Positions 46,928-58,024 of a stretch of DNA of 64,000 nucleotides are shown here, piece after piece. The stretch spans positions 75,666,001-75,730,000 of the forward strand of contig CM043698.1 of the NCBI GenBank assembly GCA_023935145.1, given 5' to 3'. Source of the stretch: Bretschneidera sinensis (lineage: Eukaryota > Streptophyta > Magnoliopsida > Brassicales > Akaniaceae). Position 1 is the first letter of the stretch. Each line of letters opens with the position of its first letter. The translations under genes were made by a program, and so were the position numbers. The notes under the pieces were generated by a model, which searched no databases, had not been told where the DNA came from, and worked only from the letters and a program-made list of their open reading frames with translations.

Positions 46928-47225
46928 TTATATACACCCTGTATCTACTTCTCAAAACCCTGCATTCTTCCAACAGAGAGAAGAGCGACAACTGTCTTCT
47001 CCATATATCTCTGGGGTTTTATAGAGAGAAAGATCTTTCTCTCTCTAAATTCTCTGATTTAGGGAGAGAAAGTTTTAGAGAGGGGAAAGTTAAAAAAAAA
47101 AAAAAAAAACGAAGGCGATCTTTTCTTCTCTCTAAAACAGGTAAAAAAAAATTTTCTTCACATTCTCAGTGACTAAAAAAAAAAAAATTTTCTTCACATT
47201 CTGAGTGACTAAAAAACTGTGAAAA
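46928..47225 (+). promoter_or_regulatory. Promoter and 5' UTR of the gamma-glutamyl peptidase gene
   Basis: A TATA box (TTATATACACC, 46928-46938) lies about 290 bp before the ATG. A CT/GA-rich leader follows (TCTCTCTCTAAATTCTCTG), then two copies of a short phrase (ATTTTCTTCACATTCT[C/G]AGTG) at about 47150-47176 and 47186-47212, the second ending just before the start codon. A leader intron beginning at AACAG/GTAAAA near 47141 is possible but not proven. Confidence 0.6.
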
Positions 47226-49607
47226 ATGGAGGAAACGGACGGAAAGCGGTACGCTGTTCTCCTTTGCGCGGATGACTCTGATTACGTGAAGAAGAAATAC
47301 GGAGGGTATTTTGGGGTATTCGTGAGAATGTTGGCGGAGGAAGGGGAGACGTGGGACGTATATCGTGTGTCGCGTGGTGAATTCCCTGATGAAAATGAGA
47401 TCGCAATCTACGATGGATTCGTCATCACAGGGAGCTGCAGTGATGCACATGGCGATGATGCTTGGATCTGTAGGCTAATATCTCTCTTGAAGAATTTGGA
47501 TTCCTTGAAGAAAAAAGTTCTCGGTATTTGCTTTGGGCACCAGGTATTTCCTTTTTTTTAAACATTTCAAACCTTTTTGTTATATATTTTCAACGTAATG
47601 TATGTAAATAAGAGTTTGAACCCGGTGCATGTTGTAAATTTCTCATAAATTAAATAGCAGCGAAATCAGCTTGTTGAGTTGTTGTGACATTTTGTTCTAA
47701 TTCAAAGGAATTGGGATAAAAAAAAAAAGAAAAAGAAATAGACGGTTCACCATTAGTCATGTACTTATTTACAGAGATATTTTAACAACTATATCTAACC
47801 GTAAATACTACAATCTCGAAATTATTCCAGAATAAATTTCATGTCAAAAACGCATAAAATCTTAGATTTACCCACAACATATGATTTACCTTTTGAAACA
47901 AAAGGACTGAGAATTTTGTCCATCGAAGTGAGATGGTAAAGATTCCTTTTTGTTACTTGTAATGGTAGTATATTATATATTTGGTCACTGGTCAGTGGTC
48001 AGTGGTCAGTGGTCACTGGTCACTGGTCACACATGTCATGTTATTGTTAGTGTTGTGGGACCTTTAACCTTAGTTGGAAGATAAGGAGTGTCTCTTTGTT
48101 GTGTTGTGATTCATTTATTCCAAATGGTGACTGGATGGGTTAAGTTTGCTTTTCCCATTTGTGCCTTTCCTCTTTGGATTTATATAAGTTGATTGCCATT
48201 TCCATTTGGGTTAATTGTTTAAAGTGGGATGATGAGAGTTAGATCAAGTTGTCATTACTTATATCAAACCGATAAAAAGTGTTACATATAACTTTAAATA
48301 TGATTTAGCAAATTTGATTAATCAACTAACTACAAATATGGTGCTTGAGTAGATTGGTAAACCCAATCTACTCAAGTATATGATTATTTAGTTTAAAAGA
48401 AAAAAACATTTGATAATTAAAGGATAGGGTTGGTACGTGTCTATAATTCATACTATAAATTTTGTTTAATTCAATCTAAATGATTGAATTTAGCTAAGTT
48501 AATTTTATGATAATATCTTCTACAATGTCCTTATAATGTGTACAAAAAGACAAATTTACCCACATATGACAAGGATCTTCAAATCCAAAAAATGACAGGC
48601 TTGTATTGCACTTGTATGGTAGACAACAATGGTCGGCAGGTTCATGTTTTTTTTTTCCGTCGATTGGCTTGTAGCCTGTCTGCAATCTGCATCTCTCTTC
48701 CGTTTTGTATTTATGCCTACCTGTTTTTCTGTGTCTTGATGTCAGTTCAAGCAAACGAGAGGACTGGTCCCCTAAAACTTTATGAGTTGAAAAGCCTTCT
48801 AATCATCGGTGTACAAGTTTCGTTCTTAAATAAATCCCATTTTGCTATTTTTCTTTGATATTTAAGTTTTCTGATAAAGTTCTTCCCGTTCCTTTAGCTC
48901 TTGATTTGCTTAATTAACAGTCTGAATGAAGATTTAAAATAAAATTACATTAAAAAAAAGGGTTGTGATTTTTCAGATACTAAGCCGCTCGCTGGGAGGA
49001 AAGACGGGCAGGGCCATCTCTGGGTGGGACATTGGAGTCACAAACATCAATTTATCATCTTCATCCACAAAGCTCTTCTTATCTCTCAAAATTCCAACCG
49101 TCCTCTCTGTGATCGAGTGCCATCGAGATGAGGTTTGTTTATCCGAAAACATGAGCTTGGTGACACCAAATTATATGCTCCTTCTTAAGATTGAATCATT
49201 TTATGTTGGAACTTGGAAATTTTCCAATGTGTTGTAACTTATTTTAATCTACTAGGTCAGAGAACTCCCTCCTAAAGCTGAGGTGATCGCATGGTCAGAT
49301 AAGACTGGGATCGAGATGTTTATGTATGGTGAACACATGATGGGCATCCAAGGTCACCCTGAGTACAACAAAGACATCCTTGTCCACTTGATTGATCGTC
49401 TTCTTCAGCACAATTTCATCAAGGTATGCCCATCATCTGAAATGGTTCAAATTACTCGAAATGTAATATAATTTATGAGTTTGCCATATTTTTTTGTGTG
49501 CATAGGACTCTTATGCTGATGAAATGAAAGCAAATGTGGAGAAACTTGAGCCAGATAAGGAGGCATGGAAGAAATTGTGCATCGGCTTTCTTAAGGGTAG
49601 ATTATGA
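47226..49607 (+). CDS. GGP: Gamma-glutamyl peptidase, class I glutamine-amidotransferase-like (4 exons)
   Basis: Exons 47226-47543, 48977-49132, 49256-49423 and 49506-49607 join with GT-AG borders into 247 codons, the usual length for this plant family (about 250). The fold is the class I glutamine amidotransferase. The nucleophile elbow GICFGHQ gives Cys102, and QGHPEY gives His192 and Glu194, a complete Cys-His-Glu triad. Known members are cytosolic enzymes that remove the gamma-glutamyl group from glutathione conjugates, in Brassicales within glucosinolate and camalexin synthesis. Outside that order a role in processing glutathione conjugates is the safer inference. The start is the first ATG after a TATA box and leader and matches family N-termini (KRYAVLL). 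A poly(A)-type signal AATAAA is at 49832-49837. It is the only intact host gene in the window. Confidence 0.93.
47983..48030. repeat. 7-bp minisatellite in GGP intron 1
   Basis: About seven copies of GGTCACT/GGTCAGT in tandem. Units differ only at one C/G position. It lies in the 1.43-kb first intron. Confidence 0.85.
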
Positions 49608-50390
49608 AAGAAAAAGTTATATATAAATTTAGAAAAAAGAAAAGGGAACACGAATTTGTAAAAATGTTTTTTTTGAGAGAAGGAATTTGAAATTTAGAGA
49701 AGTGTCTTACCTAGTCGGTGAATGCCATTAATATTAGCTATGTTAAGGTTGGCAATCTTGAATTGATCAAATGGCTTTTGCAACCTCAACAATGATAATA
49801 AGTTTACAAGTTTCTATATTTGTAGAGATGTAATAAATATAATGCATCTTCATTGGCACTGAATTAGGCTACACTTGTGGCATTCATTGCATCACTTTTT
49901 TTTTAATAGCTGGTTGATTGACAAGTTCGTCAAATTAGGAATTTTAAAAAAAAAAAAAAAACCTTTGCGGAATAGCCTTTAGTAATAAACCTTTATTTAA
50001 TAAAAACCTTTGATTTGTACTACAACCACTAATTATGTATACTATACCAAAAACGTATCCAAGCGAAATAACCAATGCATCGTCTATAAATGAAAATAAA
50101 TAGCCAACCATGTGACAGAGAAGATTGTTTGTTACGAATGTATGGAGCAAGTAGCAACCGAAAAATGGGGTCATGTTCAACAGCTTGTTGATAACATGTT
50201 TAAGTAGAGTTCATGAAAAAAAAAATTATTTAAAAATTTTGAATTTGTTAAAAAAAATTGTTTATGTTGCTGTTTAATCATGTGTTAAAAAATTTATAGT
50301 TCATTGTTTGACTATAAACTGTTTTAATGCTAAACAAGAACGGATCCACAGTGGTGTCTATGGAGCAAGAACAGCCAGTAGTATCCTTGA
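49608..50390. other. 3' flank of GGP
   Basis: It contains the AATAAA signal at 49832-49837 and AT-rich sequence to the start of gypsy-derived DNA at about 50393. No other gene is supported. Confidence 0.5.
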
Positions 50391-50392
50391 CG

Positions 50393-51316
50393 GAGCATTT
50401 TGAAGGTTAAAGCCCGATTTCGTAGGTGATTTTCGTATACCTCTTCGTGAACCTCTCGAAGGGCGTAATTGGCCTCGGTGGGTCCAAGACACCTCAAATA
50501 AGGTGTTGTAAGACATCTTTTATATAACTGTTCATCTATGATTGCGTATCGGGAAAGACGGGAGACAAGTTTCCGAGCTTCGTTTTTCTGCTCAAGAAGC
50601 TGAAAATCACATAAATACCATAGGATCGGATCTGCCCAGGTTTCTTCTTCGGTTACTAGCAGTACGGGTACTTCATCGATGCTCAGGGCTGCGAGAGTCT
50701 CGAGGTAAACAGCTTGGCATGGCTCGACCTGGAGAGAAAAGGCGAGTCGTGCTAGAGCATCAGCTTTCGAGTTCTCTACCTGAGGAACCTAAGTTATCTG
50801 GAACACGCTGAATCCGACGATGAGTTCTCTAGCCTTCTTAAGGTATTGAAGAATCTTCTCCCCTTAGGCCTCGAACTCACCGTTCATCTGATTTACCACT
50901 AGTTACGAGTTGTTGTACGTATCCAGTGCTCTAGTGGCCACCTGCTCATTATTGGAATTTCTGAACCCGAACTGTAAGGCGTATATAATGACGAATCTAT
51001 CCGGACTGCAAAGGATGAGCCCTACCCAACTTCCGGTGCTAGAAGGAGCTATCAACATGAAGGGTCCACTGCAGAATTTGCTCGGCTATTTTCGGTTCTG
51101 GGGTTTTGTTCGGACCTTCCTAGAGTGTTGTCTCTACAATGAAGTCTGCGAGGGCCTGAGCCTTGATGGCTTTTCGGGGATTATACCGGATGTCGAATTC
51201 CTTGAGCTCAATGGACCACTTAATTATCCTTCCCAAGACGTCCGACTTATGAAGCACTTGTTTTAGTGGCTGATTTGTTAAGAGGATGATGGTGTGTGCT
51301 TTGAAATATAGCCGAA
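50393..51316 (-). mobile_element. Second gypsy RNase H fragment (E2)
   Basis: It aligns with 55910-56905 of element E (shared phrases AGTAGTATCCTTGACGGAGC, AAGACACCTCAAATAAGG, CGTATCCAGTGCTCTAGTGG), with a deletion of about 47 bp near 50938. The coding strand is minus and broken. Its right edge is fused to an LTR fragment at AGCTTCGTCG (51316-51321). It appears to derive from another copy of the same family. Confidence 0.85.
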
Positions 51317-51432
51317 GCTTCGTCGTCTGCCCTGCTACGTGCCTGTTATTGACGCAGCCACATGTGATCCGGGCATTAGAGGGGAGTTATCCATCTATCA
51401 CCATGCTATTGAAGAGTGAAATATTCACTACA
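51317..51432 (-). repeat. Truncated 3' LTR of gypsy E
   Basis: It aligns with 60845-60957 (TGTTATTGAC, GTGATCCGG, CTATTGAAGAGTGAA, ending CTACA). The rest of the LTR, about 385 bp, is replaced by the RNase H fragment E2, with a shared GCTTC at the join. Confidence 0.88.
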
Positions 51433-51526
51433 TTAGAGGCCTCCCATTTCCTTAAGTATATTTATGTGCTTGGGCAAGTATAATAGAGCTTCGTGCCGTT
51501 GGTTGCATACTTCGGCTTATGAGGCT

Positions 51527-52290
51527 TGAGGCCGAGCATATGGACCTTAGTTAAAATGCTCGGCCTTGGAGACGTGGGTCCGAGTATTTGATTAGCAGTT
51601 GAAATGCTCAACCTTGGAGATGTAGGATCGAACATTTGAGAAACAGTCAAAATTCTTAGCTTTGGATACGTGGGACCAAGCATTTGAGCAGCAGTTGAAT
51701 GTTCAGCCTTGGAGACGTGGGACCGAGCATTTGAGCAGCAGTCGAAATGCTCGGCCCTGGAGATATGGAACTGAGCATTTGAAAGCAGTCAAAATGCTCG
51801 GCCTTGGATACGTGAAATCAAGCATTTGAGCAGCAGTCAAAATGCTCGGCCTTGGAGACGTGGGACCAAGCATTTAGGCAGCAGTCAAAATGCTTGACCT
51901 TTTAGACGTGGGACCGAGCATTTGGGCAGCAGTCAAAATGCTTGGCTTTGGAGACATGAGACTGAGCATTTGGGCAATAGTCAAAATGCTCAGCCTTAGA
52001 GACGTGAGACTGAGCATTTGAGCAGAAGTCAAAATGCTCGGCCTTGGAGATATGGGACCGAGCATTTTAGTAGCAATCAAAATGCTCGACTTTGGAGACG
52101 TGGGACCGAGCATTTGAGCAACAGTCAAAATGCTTGGTCTTGGAGACTTAGGACTAAGCATTTGAGCAGCAGTCAACATGCTCGACCTTGAAGACATGGG
52201 AACGAGCATTTGAATAACAGTCAAAATGCTCGGTCTTGGAGATATAAGACCGAGTATTTAGCCAACATTCAAAATGCTCGGCCTTGGAGA
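51527..52290. repeat. 48-bp tandem array (about 15 units)
   Basis: Units start about every 48 bp from 51553 to 52271. Each carries TGCTCGG and, about 14-16 bases on, CCGAGCA, so every unit can form a short hairpin. Because 48 is a multiple of three, long stretches stay open on the minus strand as a 16-residue repeat (MLGPTSPRPSIL-type). The array lies in the 3' non-coding part of element E, between the antisense ORF promoter and the 3' LTR. Confidence 0.93.
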
Positions 52291-52319
52291 TCTTCGACGA
52301 GGAGTGGGCCTGCGCGGTT

Positions 52320-52700
52320 TCTTGGGCTCATAGAAGACTTTCTGCATTGGGCCCATGGAAGGCTATTTTGTTTTGGGCCCATGGAAGACCTTTTGCTTTG
52401 TCCCATATAAGGCTTTTTTTGACTCTAAGCCCATAGAGAGACCTTTGGGCTGTTCCAAAATCTTCTGTGGAGACATTCAATGTTGAAGTGCTGGGCCGCT
52501 CTAGGACATTAAATGTTGGAGTGTGCACTATCGTTTCGATGAGTGTAATGGCTACGAATGCCCTTGATGGTACGCCTTCTACAACGTTGGGGAGTGTAAC
52601 AACACCTTGGTTATGCCAAACATCGTGTCTTTATAGCTGGGGAAGCCTTGGGGAGTGCAACGACACCTCGGTTACGCCAAACGTCGTGTCTTTACAGGTG
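52320..52700. repeat. Short direct repeats upstream of the antisense ORF
   Basis: At 52320-52420 a phrase of the type TTGGGCCCATGGAAG recurs three to four times with decay. At 52578-52700 a unit of about 67 bp is doubled (shared GGGGAGTG, ACACCT, GGTTA, GCCAAAC, TCGTGTCTTTA). Confidence 0.75.
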
Positions 52701-52740
52701 GAGAGGAATTAATTTTTCTCATTAATTAAGCCCGAGCTTC

Positions 52741-52749
52741 TATATAAAA
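52741..52749 (+). promoter_or_regulatory. TATA box of the antisense ORF in E
   Basis: TATATAAAAG in a GC-richer setting, followed by a CT-rich TTCCTCTCATTTCTTCACTT leader. It lies 238 bp before the first ATG of the plus-strand extra ORF. Confidence 0.65.
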
Positions 52750-52978
52750 GAGGAGTTTCCTCTCATTTCTTCACTTCACTTCATTTGTTATTCAGAGAGA
52801 AACTTTGAAACCCCTCAAAGTCAGTAAGAGATTGAGAGCCCTCGGAGTTGGTTGGAGTTTTGAGAGCTTTTATCGTGGGGAAGATCAAGGTGTGAGCAAG
52901 GAAGATCTATTTTTTTAAGTGCTCAGAATTACCGTGGGGATCTACTTTTGGTGAGTTTTTTCTGCTTCACTTCTTATA

Positions 52979-54973
52979 ATGTCTTTGGTAGATAAGTATC
53001 GCGATAGGCCTAGTGGTAGTGATAGTGGTAGTGGGGATAGTGAAGCCTTGTGTAGGGAACAGAAGGAGGCCATGGGTCTTGGCCGAACCTTTAGTAAGGG
53101 TGAATCCTCAGAGAGTGGCAACACTCGGGAGGGGCCATTGGCAATGGTTCCCTATAGGGTGGAGAAGAGGAAGACGATTCTTCTTCAGAGGATGAGGACG
53201 AGGTAGATAACATTTTGGTTGAGCTAAGGGGGGATATAAAGGTAGATGAGAGGGTGCAATGGTAGTTCGCGGCAAATTATATGCCCAATAAGTTGGAGGA
53301 GGGAAAACTCGAGGTCATCAAGCACATATACCATATCCTAGAAGAGTACACCCTAAGGAACACTGGTGTTGGGGAGAGAGCTTGTGATGTTCTCTCAAGC
53401 CGCACGCCTTTCGAGATATGTGTCTATAAACAACACATAAGGGCCGGACTCAGATTCCCTCTTCACCCTTTCTTCTGCTCGGTGCTGTGGTTTTTTTACA
53501 TAGCACTGTGCTAGCTAGTGCCCAACTTAGTGCGTCTGATCATGGTGTTTATCTGTGTTTGCTCGGACGTGAAGGGGCTGATGAACATTAACATTTTCAA
53601 AGCCCACTTCTAGATTAGCAAGCACAGCCAGTTTAGGTGGGTCGTGATCAGTTCAAGAGCCAGGAAGGGGCTGCTGAAGAAGAAACCTTCCTCTATCAAG
53701 CAGTAGAAGAAGGCCTTATTTTACATCCAAAGCGAGAAAAGCTTTGGGGTCCCACTGTCTTGGACCCTGAACCGTGCGGGGAAGTGCAAGAAGCTACACC
53801 TCCTGTACTGTGAGTAGGAGACACTAAAGGCTATGGTGGCCACGCCTATTGATGTGGGCGTTCTGTATGATAAAAAGAAGTTGGCGAAGCGCGGCCTCAG
53901 CCCTCACTGTCCTGAGGGGACCTTAGAGATTGGTATATACTTATACGCTTTATGTTTTCATAACTTTGTGTTTTCTTAACTTTATATTTGTTTCTAGTTA
54001 CTCATACTTTGTGTTTTTTTAAGCAAAGATGGAAGGCATGGCCAAGGCTAGGGAGAGGGTGAAGAAGATATCACAAGAGAAGAAGAGGGTTGCTCAGGCT
54101 GGGAAGCAGCCTGCACAGGCTCAAAGCTCGAAGAAGTGATTGCGGGCTCCCTCTCTCATTCCTATTGATGTGGAGACTTTGAGCCCTTCGAGCCCTCATA
54201 TGAGTATATGGATATCTTCGTCGTGCCCCCGCCTGAGTAGACGCCACCTTCGTTCTCATCCCAGGGGGCTCCATTTGAGGTTGGGGTCTTTATGCCCAAT
54301 TGGGGCATAAAGACGAATGACTCAGTATTTTCTCACCTTAGGTTTGCTCCAGAGCACCTTATCATAGGGATCCCTCCGCCCGACATGATCGAGCTCTCGA
54401 GGAAGTCGATCGGGGGACTCTGCTCTGTGACCGAGGTCTTGGCCTCCCAAGTGTGTGTTTCTGCCTTAAAACTTTCTTGTGAGTTTATTTTGTTTCTCTG
54501 TAGCTTATCCCCCTATTATTTGTTTCAATCGAGCATGGTGCATGAGATTCTGTCGCACCATTGCCTTGATGTGGGCGAGAAGCTGACTCAGTGCCAGCGA
54601 ATGCTGGATGACAGTTGTGGGCTCATCAAGCAGTTACGGAGCTCCTTGGAAGAGGCTCGCCTAAGCTAGGAGGGGCAAGGCCGTGAAGGAGAGGGAGGTC
54701 ATGCACTGAGAGTGGGATGCTGCCATGATCTTTGATTAAAAGCTAAAGGGGGGGATGAATGAGGTTGTGAGGAGGGCCGTGGAGGAGGCCATAGCCCGCT
54801 TCATGAACTCCACCTCCTACCGAGAGGCTGTGGAGGAGGAGGACGGGCTCCAATTATTCGAGAGGTTCTTGGAGGCCAAGAGGAAGGCTGAGGGGCTTTA
54901 CCCTCATGTCGATTTCTCGGCCCATGAGCTTGGTGCCTCGGGGGACGAGGATAGGCATGGCTGGCAGATCTAG
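52979..54973 (+). pseudogene. Antisense extra ORF of gypsy E (putative gypsy-type transposon domain)
   Basis: Successive plus-strand frames start MSLVDKYRDRPSG and, after a shift, give LRFPLHPFFCSVLWFFYIAL, LVPNLVRLIMVFICVC and KGLLKKKPSSIK. This order recalls the 'putative gypsy type transposon' domain (Transposase_28, PF04195) of plant elements. A coiled-coil-like charged C-terminal region (to 54973) follows. At least four in-frame TAG codons and frame changes break it. It lies opposite to gag-pol, between integrase and the 3' LTR. Its function in intact elements is unknown. Confidence 0.68.
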
Positions 54974-55229
54974 AGACGAGGAGGAGGCCTAACCGAGTGG
55001 CGCCACGGTAAAGGTTGCGTCCGATAGGGTGGTTGACCCTTGAGGACTTGGAGATTTTTCTTTTTTTTCTTTCTTTCTTGTAGACTAAGGCCGATAGTGC
55101 CTTCCTTTGCTTGTAATAACATTATTTAATAAAATTTATAGTTTTCTTCACCTTGTCTCCTTTTGTAAACTTAACACTTTTTATTGTTATTGGTGAGAGA
55201 GGCCGAGAGGAGGTAAATTGGAGAATGAA

Positions 55230-55900
55230 AGTTCTTTCATTGACAACCGAGGCGTTCACAAATTACATTCATGCAAAGCATGGAACCTAAGGGGTGTACA
55301 CTACTGGTAAAACTTTTGGAGGTTCTCGGCATTCCAAGTGCGCCATGAAGAAAAGAGTTTCTCCTGTGGGTGTCCGAGTAGTGGTTCGATAGGCCTATAG
55401 TACGTTCAGAAAATGCTTGGTCCATTGCTTGTTAGCTTCGTCTAGTCTTTTCTTGATGCCTTGTAGAAGAGTCTTATTGGTCACCTCGACTTGCCCATTA
55501 GTTTGTGGATACCCTACGGAAGAGAATCGATGCTCGATGCGAAGCTCTTCGCAGAATGCCTTAAATAGGGCGCTGTCAAACTGTTTGCCGTTGTTAGTGA
55601 CCAGTATTTGTGGTATGCCGAATCGACACACTATGGACTTCTAGACAAGACTTCGAGCTTGATAATGCGTTATACCAACAAGTGATTCTGCCTTTACCCA
55701 CTTGATGAAGTAATCTATTGCTATGTAAGCTGTTTTCTTTGGCCAGGCACCCTAGTGAAAGGACCAAGGAGATCCATCCCCCATATGGCGAAGGGAAGTG
55801 AACTCGTGATAGAGGTAAGATTGTTCACTAGCTCGTGGGGCACGGGGGAATATTGTTAACAGCTTCTGTACTTCTTGACTAATTCTGCGGCATCTCTCTG
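55230..55900 (-). pseudogene. Gypsy E integrase, C-terminal part
   Basis: The frame 55395-55631 holds FGIPQILVTNNGKQFDSALF and GYPQTNGQVEVTNKTLLQGI, the second and third parts of the gypsy integrase core. The second catalytic residue, normally the aspartate of TDNG, is asparagine (TNNG). The glutamate (QVEVTNK) is kept. The frame is broken on both sides. Confidence 0.88.
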
Positions 55901-55909
55901 CATTTTGGG

Positions 55910-57000
55910 CTAGTAGTATCCTTGACGGAGCACTTTGAAGGTTAAAACCCGGCTTCGTAGGTGATTTTCGTATACCCCTTCGTGAACATCCCGAAGGTCA
56001 TAATTAGCCTCAGTGGGCCCAAGACACCTCAAATAAGGTGTTATAAGACCTCTTTTGTATAACTGTTCATCTATGATTGCGTATCGGGAAATACAGGAGA
56101 TAAGTTTTCGAGCTTCACTTTTCTGCTCAAGAAGCTGACAATCACGTAAATACCGGAGGATTGGGTTTGCCCAGGTTTCTTCTTCGGTTACTAGCAGTAC
56201 GGGTACTTTATCAATGCTCAGGGCAGTGAGAGTCTTGAGATAGACGGCTTAGCATGGCTTGACTTGTAGAGAGGAGGCGAGTCGTGCTAGAGTATCAGCT
56301 TTTGAGTTCTCTGCCTGAAGAACTTTAGTTATTTGGAACACTCTGAATACGACGGTGAGTTCTCTAGCTTTCTTAAGATATAGAGCAATCTTCTCCCCTC
56401 GGCCTTCAAACTCACTATTCATCTGATTTACCACTAGTTACGAGTCACTATACGTATCCAGTGCTCTAGTGGCCATTGCTTTTGCCAACTTCATTCCGGT
56501 GAGTAATGCCTCGTATTCTACTTCATTATTGGAAGTTCTGAACCCAAATCATAAGGCGTATTTAATGACGAATCTATCCAGAATGCAAAGGATGAGCCCT
56601 ATCCTATTTTCGGTGTTGTTGGAGGAGCTGTCAACATGAAGGGTCCACTACAGAATTTACTCGGTTATTTTCAGTTTCGGGGTTTTGTTCGGATCCTTCT
56701 GGAGTATTGTTTCCACATTGAAGTCTGTGAGGGCCTGACCCTTGATGGCATTTTGGGGATTGTACCAGAAGTTGAATTCCCCAAGCTCTATGGACCATTT
56801 AACCATCCTTCCCAAGACGTTCGGCTTATAAAGCACTTGTCTCAGTGGCTAATTTGTTAAGAAGATGATGGTGTGTACTTGGAAATACAACTGAAGCTTC
56901 CACACTATGATTAGAAGGGCGTATGCCATCTTTTCTATTAGGAAGTACCATACTTCCGCATCATAGAGGATTTTGCTGACATAGTACACGGGCTTCTAGA
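55910..57000 (-). pseudogene. Gypsy E RNase H region
   Basis: The frame 56249-56434 contains MVNQMNSEFEGRGEKIALYL and VLQAENSKADTLARLASS, the C-terminal blocks of gypsy RNase H. The remainder is recognisable from its duplicate E2 but interrupted by stops. Confidence 0.82.
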
Positions 57001-57099
57001 CACCCATCTCTTCCCGAATCAGAACGGAGGCTACTACTTCCTGCTGGATCGACAAATATAGGAAAAGTTCCTCTCCAATGATATCTTTGGTAAAAAATG

Positions 57100-57990
57100 G
57101 GGGAGAACTTAGATAGTCCTTTAGCTTCTTAAAGGATTTTTAACAGTCTTCAGTCCAGGCAAAGTCTTTTGCCTTCCTGATGGCCCTGAAGAAGGGGAGG
57201 CATTTCTCTGTAGATTTTGACATGAAACGACTGAGTGCTGCTACATGCTCTGTCAGCCTTTGCACCTTCTTTATTGTTCGAGAGGGGGTCATACCAAGGA
57301 TAGCCTTGATATTCTCTGGGTTAGCTTCTATTCCTCTTTGGGTGACCATAAAATCGAGGAACTTCCCCCCAATGACTCAGAATGCTCACTTTGCGGGGTT
57401 TAGTTTCATCTGGTGATGCTGAAGCACCTCGAATGCCTCATCTAGGTCAGAGTTGTGGTCGTTGACCTTGACACTCTTGACTAACATGTCATCCATATAA
57501 ACTTTCGTATTTCTTTCGATCTACCCACAAATGATCTTATTCACAAACCTTTGATAGGTTGCCCCGATGTTTTTGAACCCGAAAGGCATGACTTTATAAC
57601 AGTACAACCCTTGGTTTGTGATGAAAGGTGTTTTCTCCTGGTCATGCTCGTGTATGAGGTTGTAGTCAGAATAGAGGTCCATGAAAGTTAGAAGTTCATG
57701 GCTTGAGGTGGTGTCAACCAGTTGATCGATCTGTGGTAGAGAAAAACTATCATTTGGGCAGGCCTTGTTCATATCTATGAAGTCAATACAGATTCACCAC
57801 TTGTCGTTGGGCTTTCTGACCATCACTACATTGGATACCCAATCGGGATAGTTTGTTTCCATGATAAAGTCAACTGTGAGTAGCTTATAAACTTTTGTTT
57901 TGATGGCGGCTTACTGCTCAGGGGTGAATGTCCTCTTCTTCTGAACGATTGACTTATGGTTCGGGTCCATGTTTAGCCGATGAATGATGA
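57100..57990 (-). pseudogene. Gypsy E reverse transcriptase
   Basis: Blocks PNDSFSLPQIDQLVDTTSSH, LLTFMDLYSDYNLI, YKVMPFGFKNIGATYQRFVN (57521-57772) and, after a break covering the active-site region, MVTQRGIEANPENIKAI and ALSRFMSKSTEKCLPFF (57140-57349). The active-site stretch near 57480-57500 reads VYMDDML in one frame and is separated from its neighbours by a stop near 57520. Confidence 0.85.
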
Positions 57991-58024
57991 CTTCGGGACT
58001 AATCCCGAGCATATCCGAGGCTGA

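Noticed and set aside
48538..48858. Separate small gene inside GGP intron 1
   Set aside because: Open frames on both strands are short, AT-rich and without motif; the intron has proper borders and the flanking exons join in frame.
51527..52290. CRISPR-like array
   Set aside because: The units are contiguous diverged repeats without unique spacers, in a plant gypsy element, and no cas-like gene is present. It is an ordinary minisatellite.
54071..54274. Minus-strand frame opposite the antisense ORF of E
   Set aside because: It is a shadow frame with no motif; the plus-strand coiled-coil region explains the composition.
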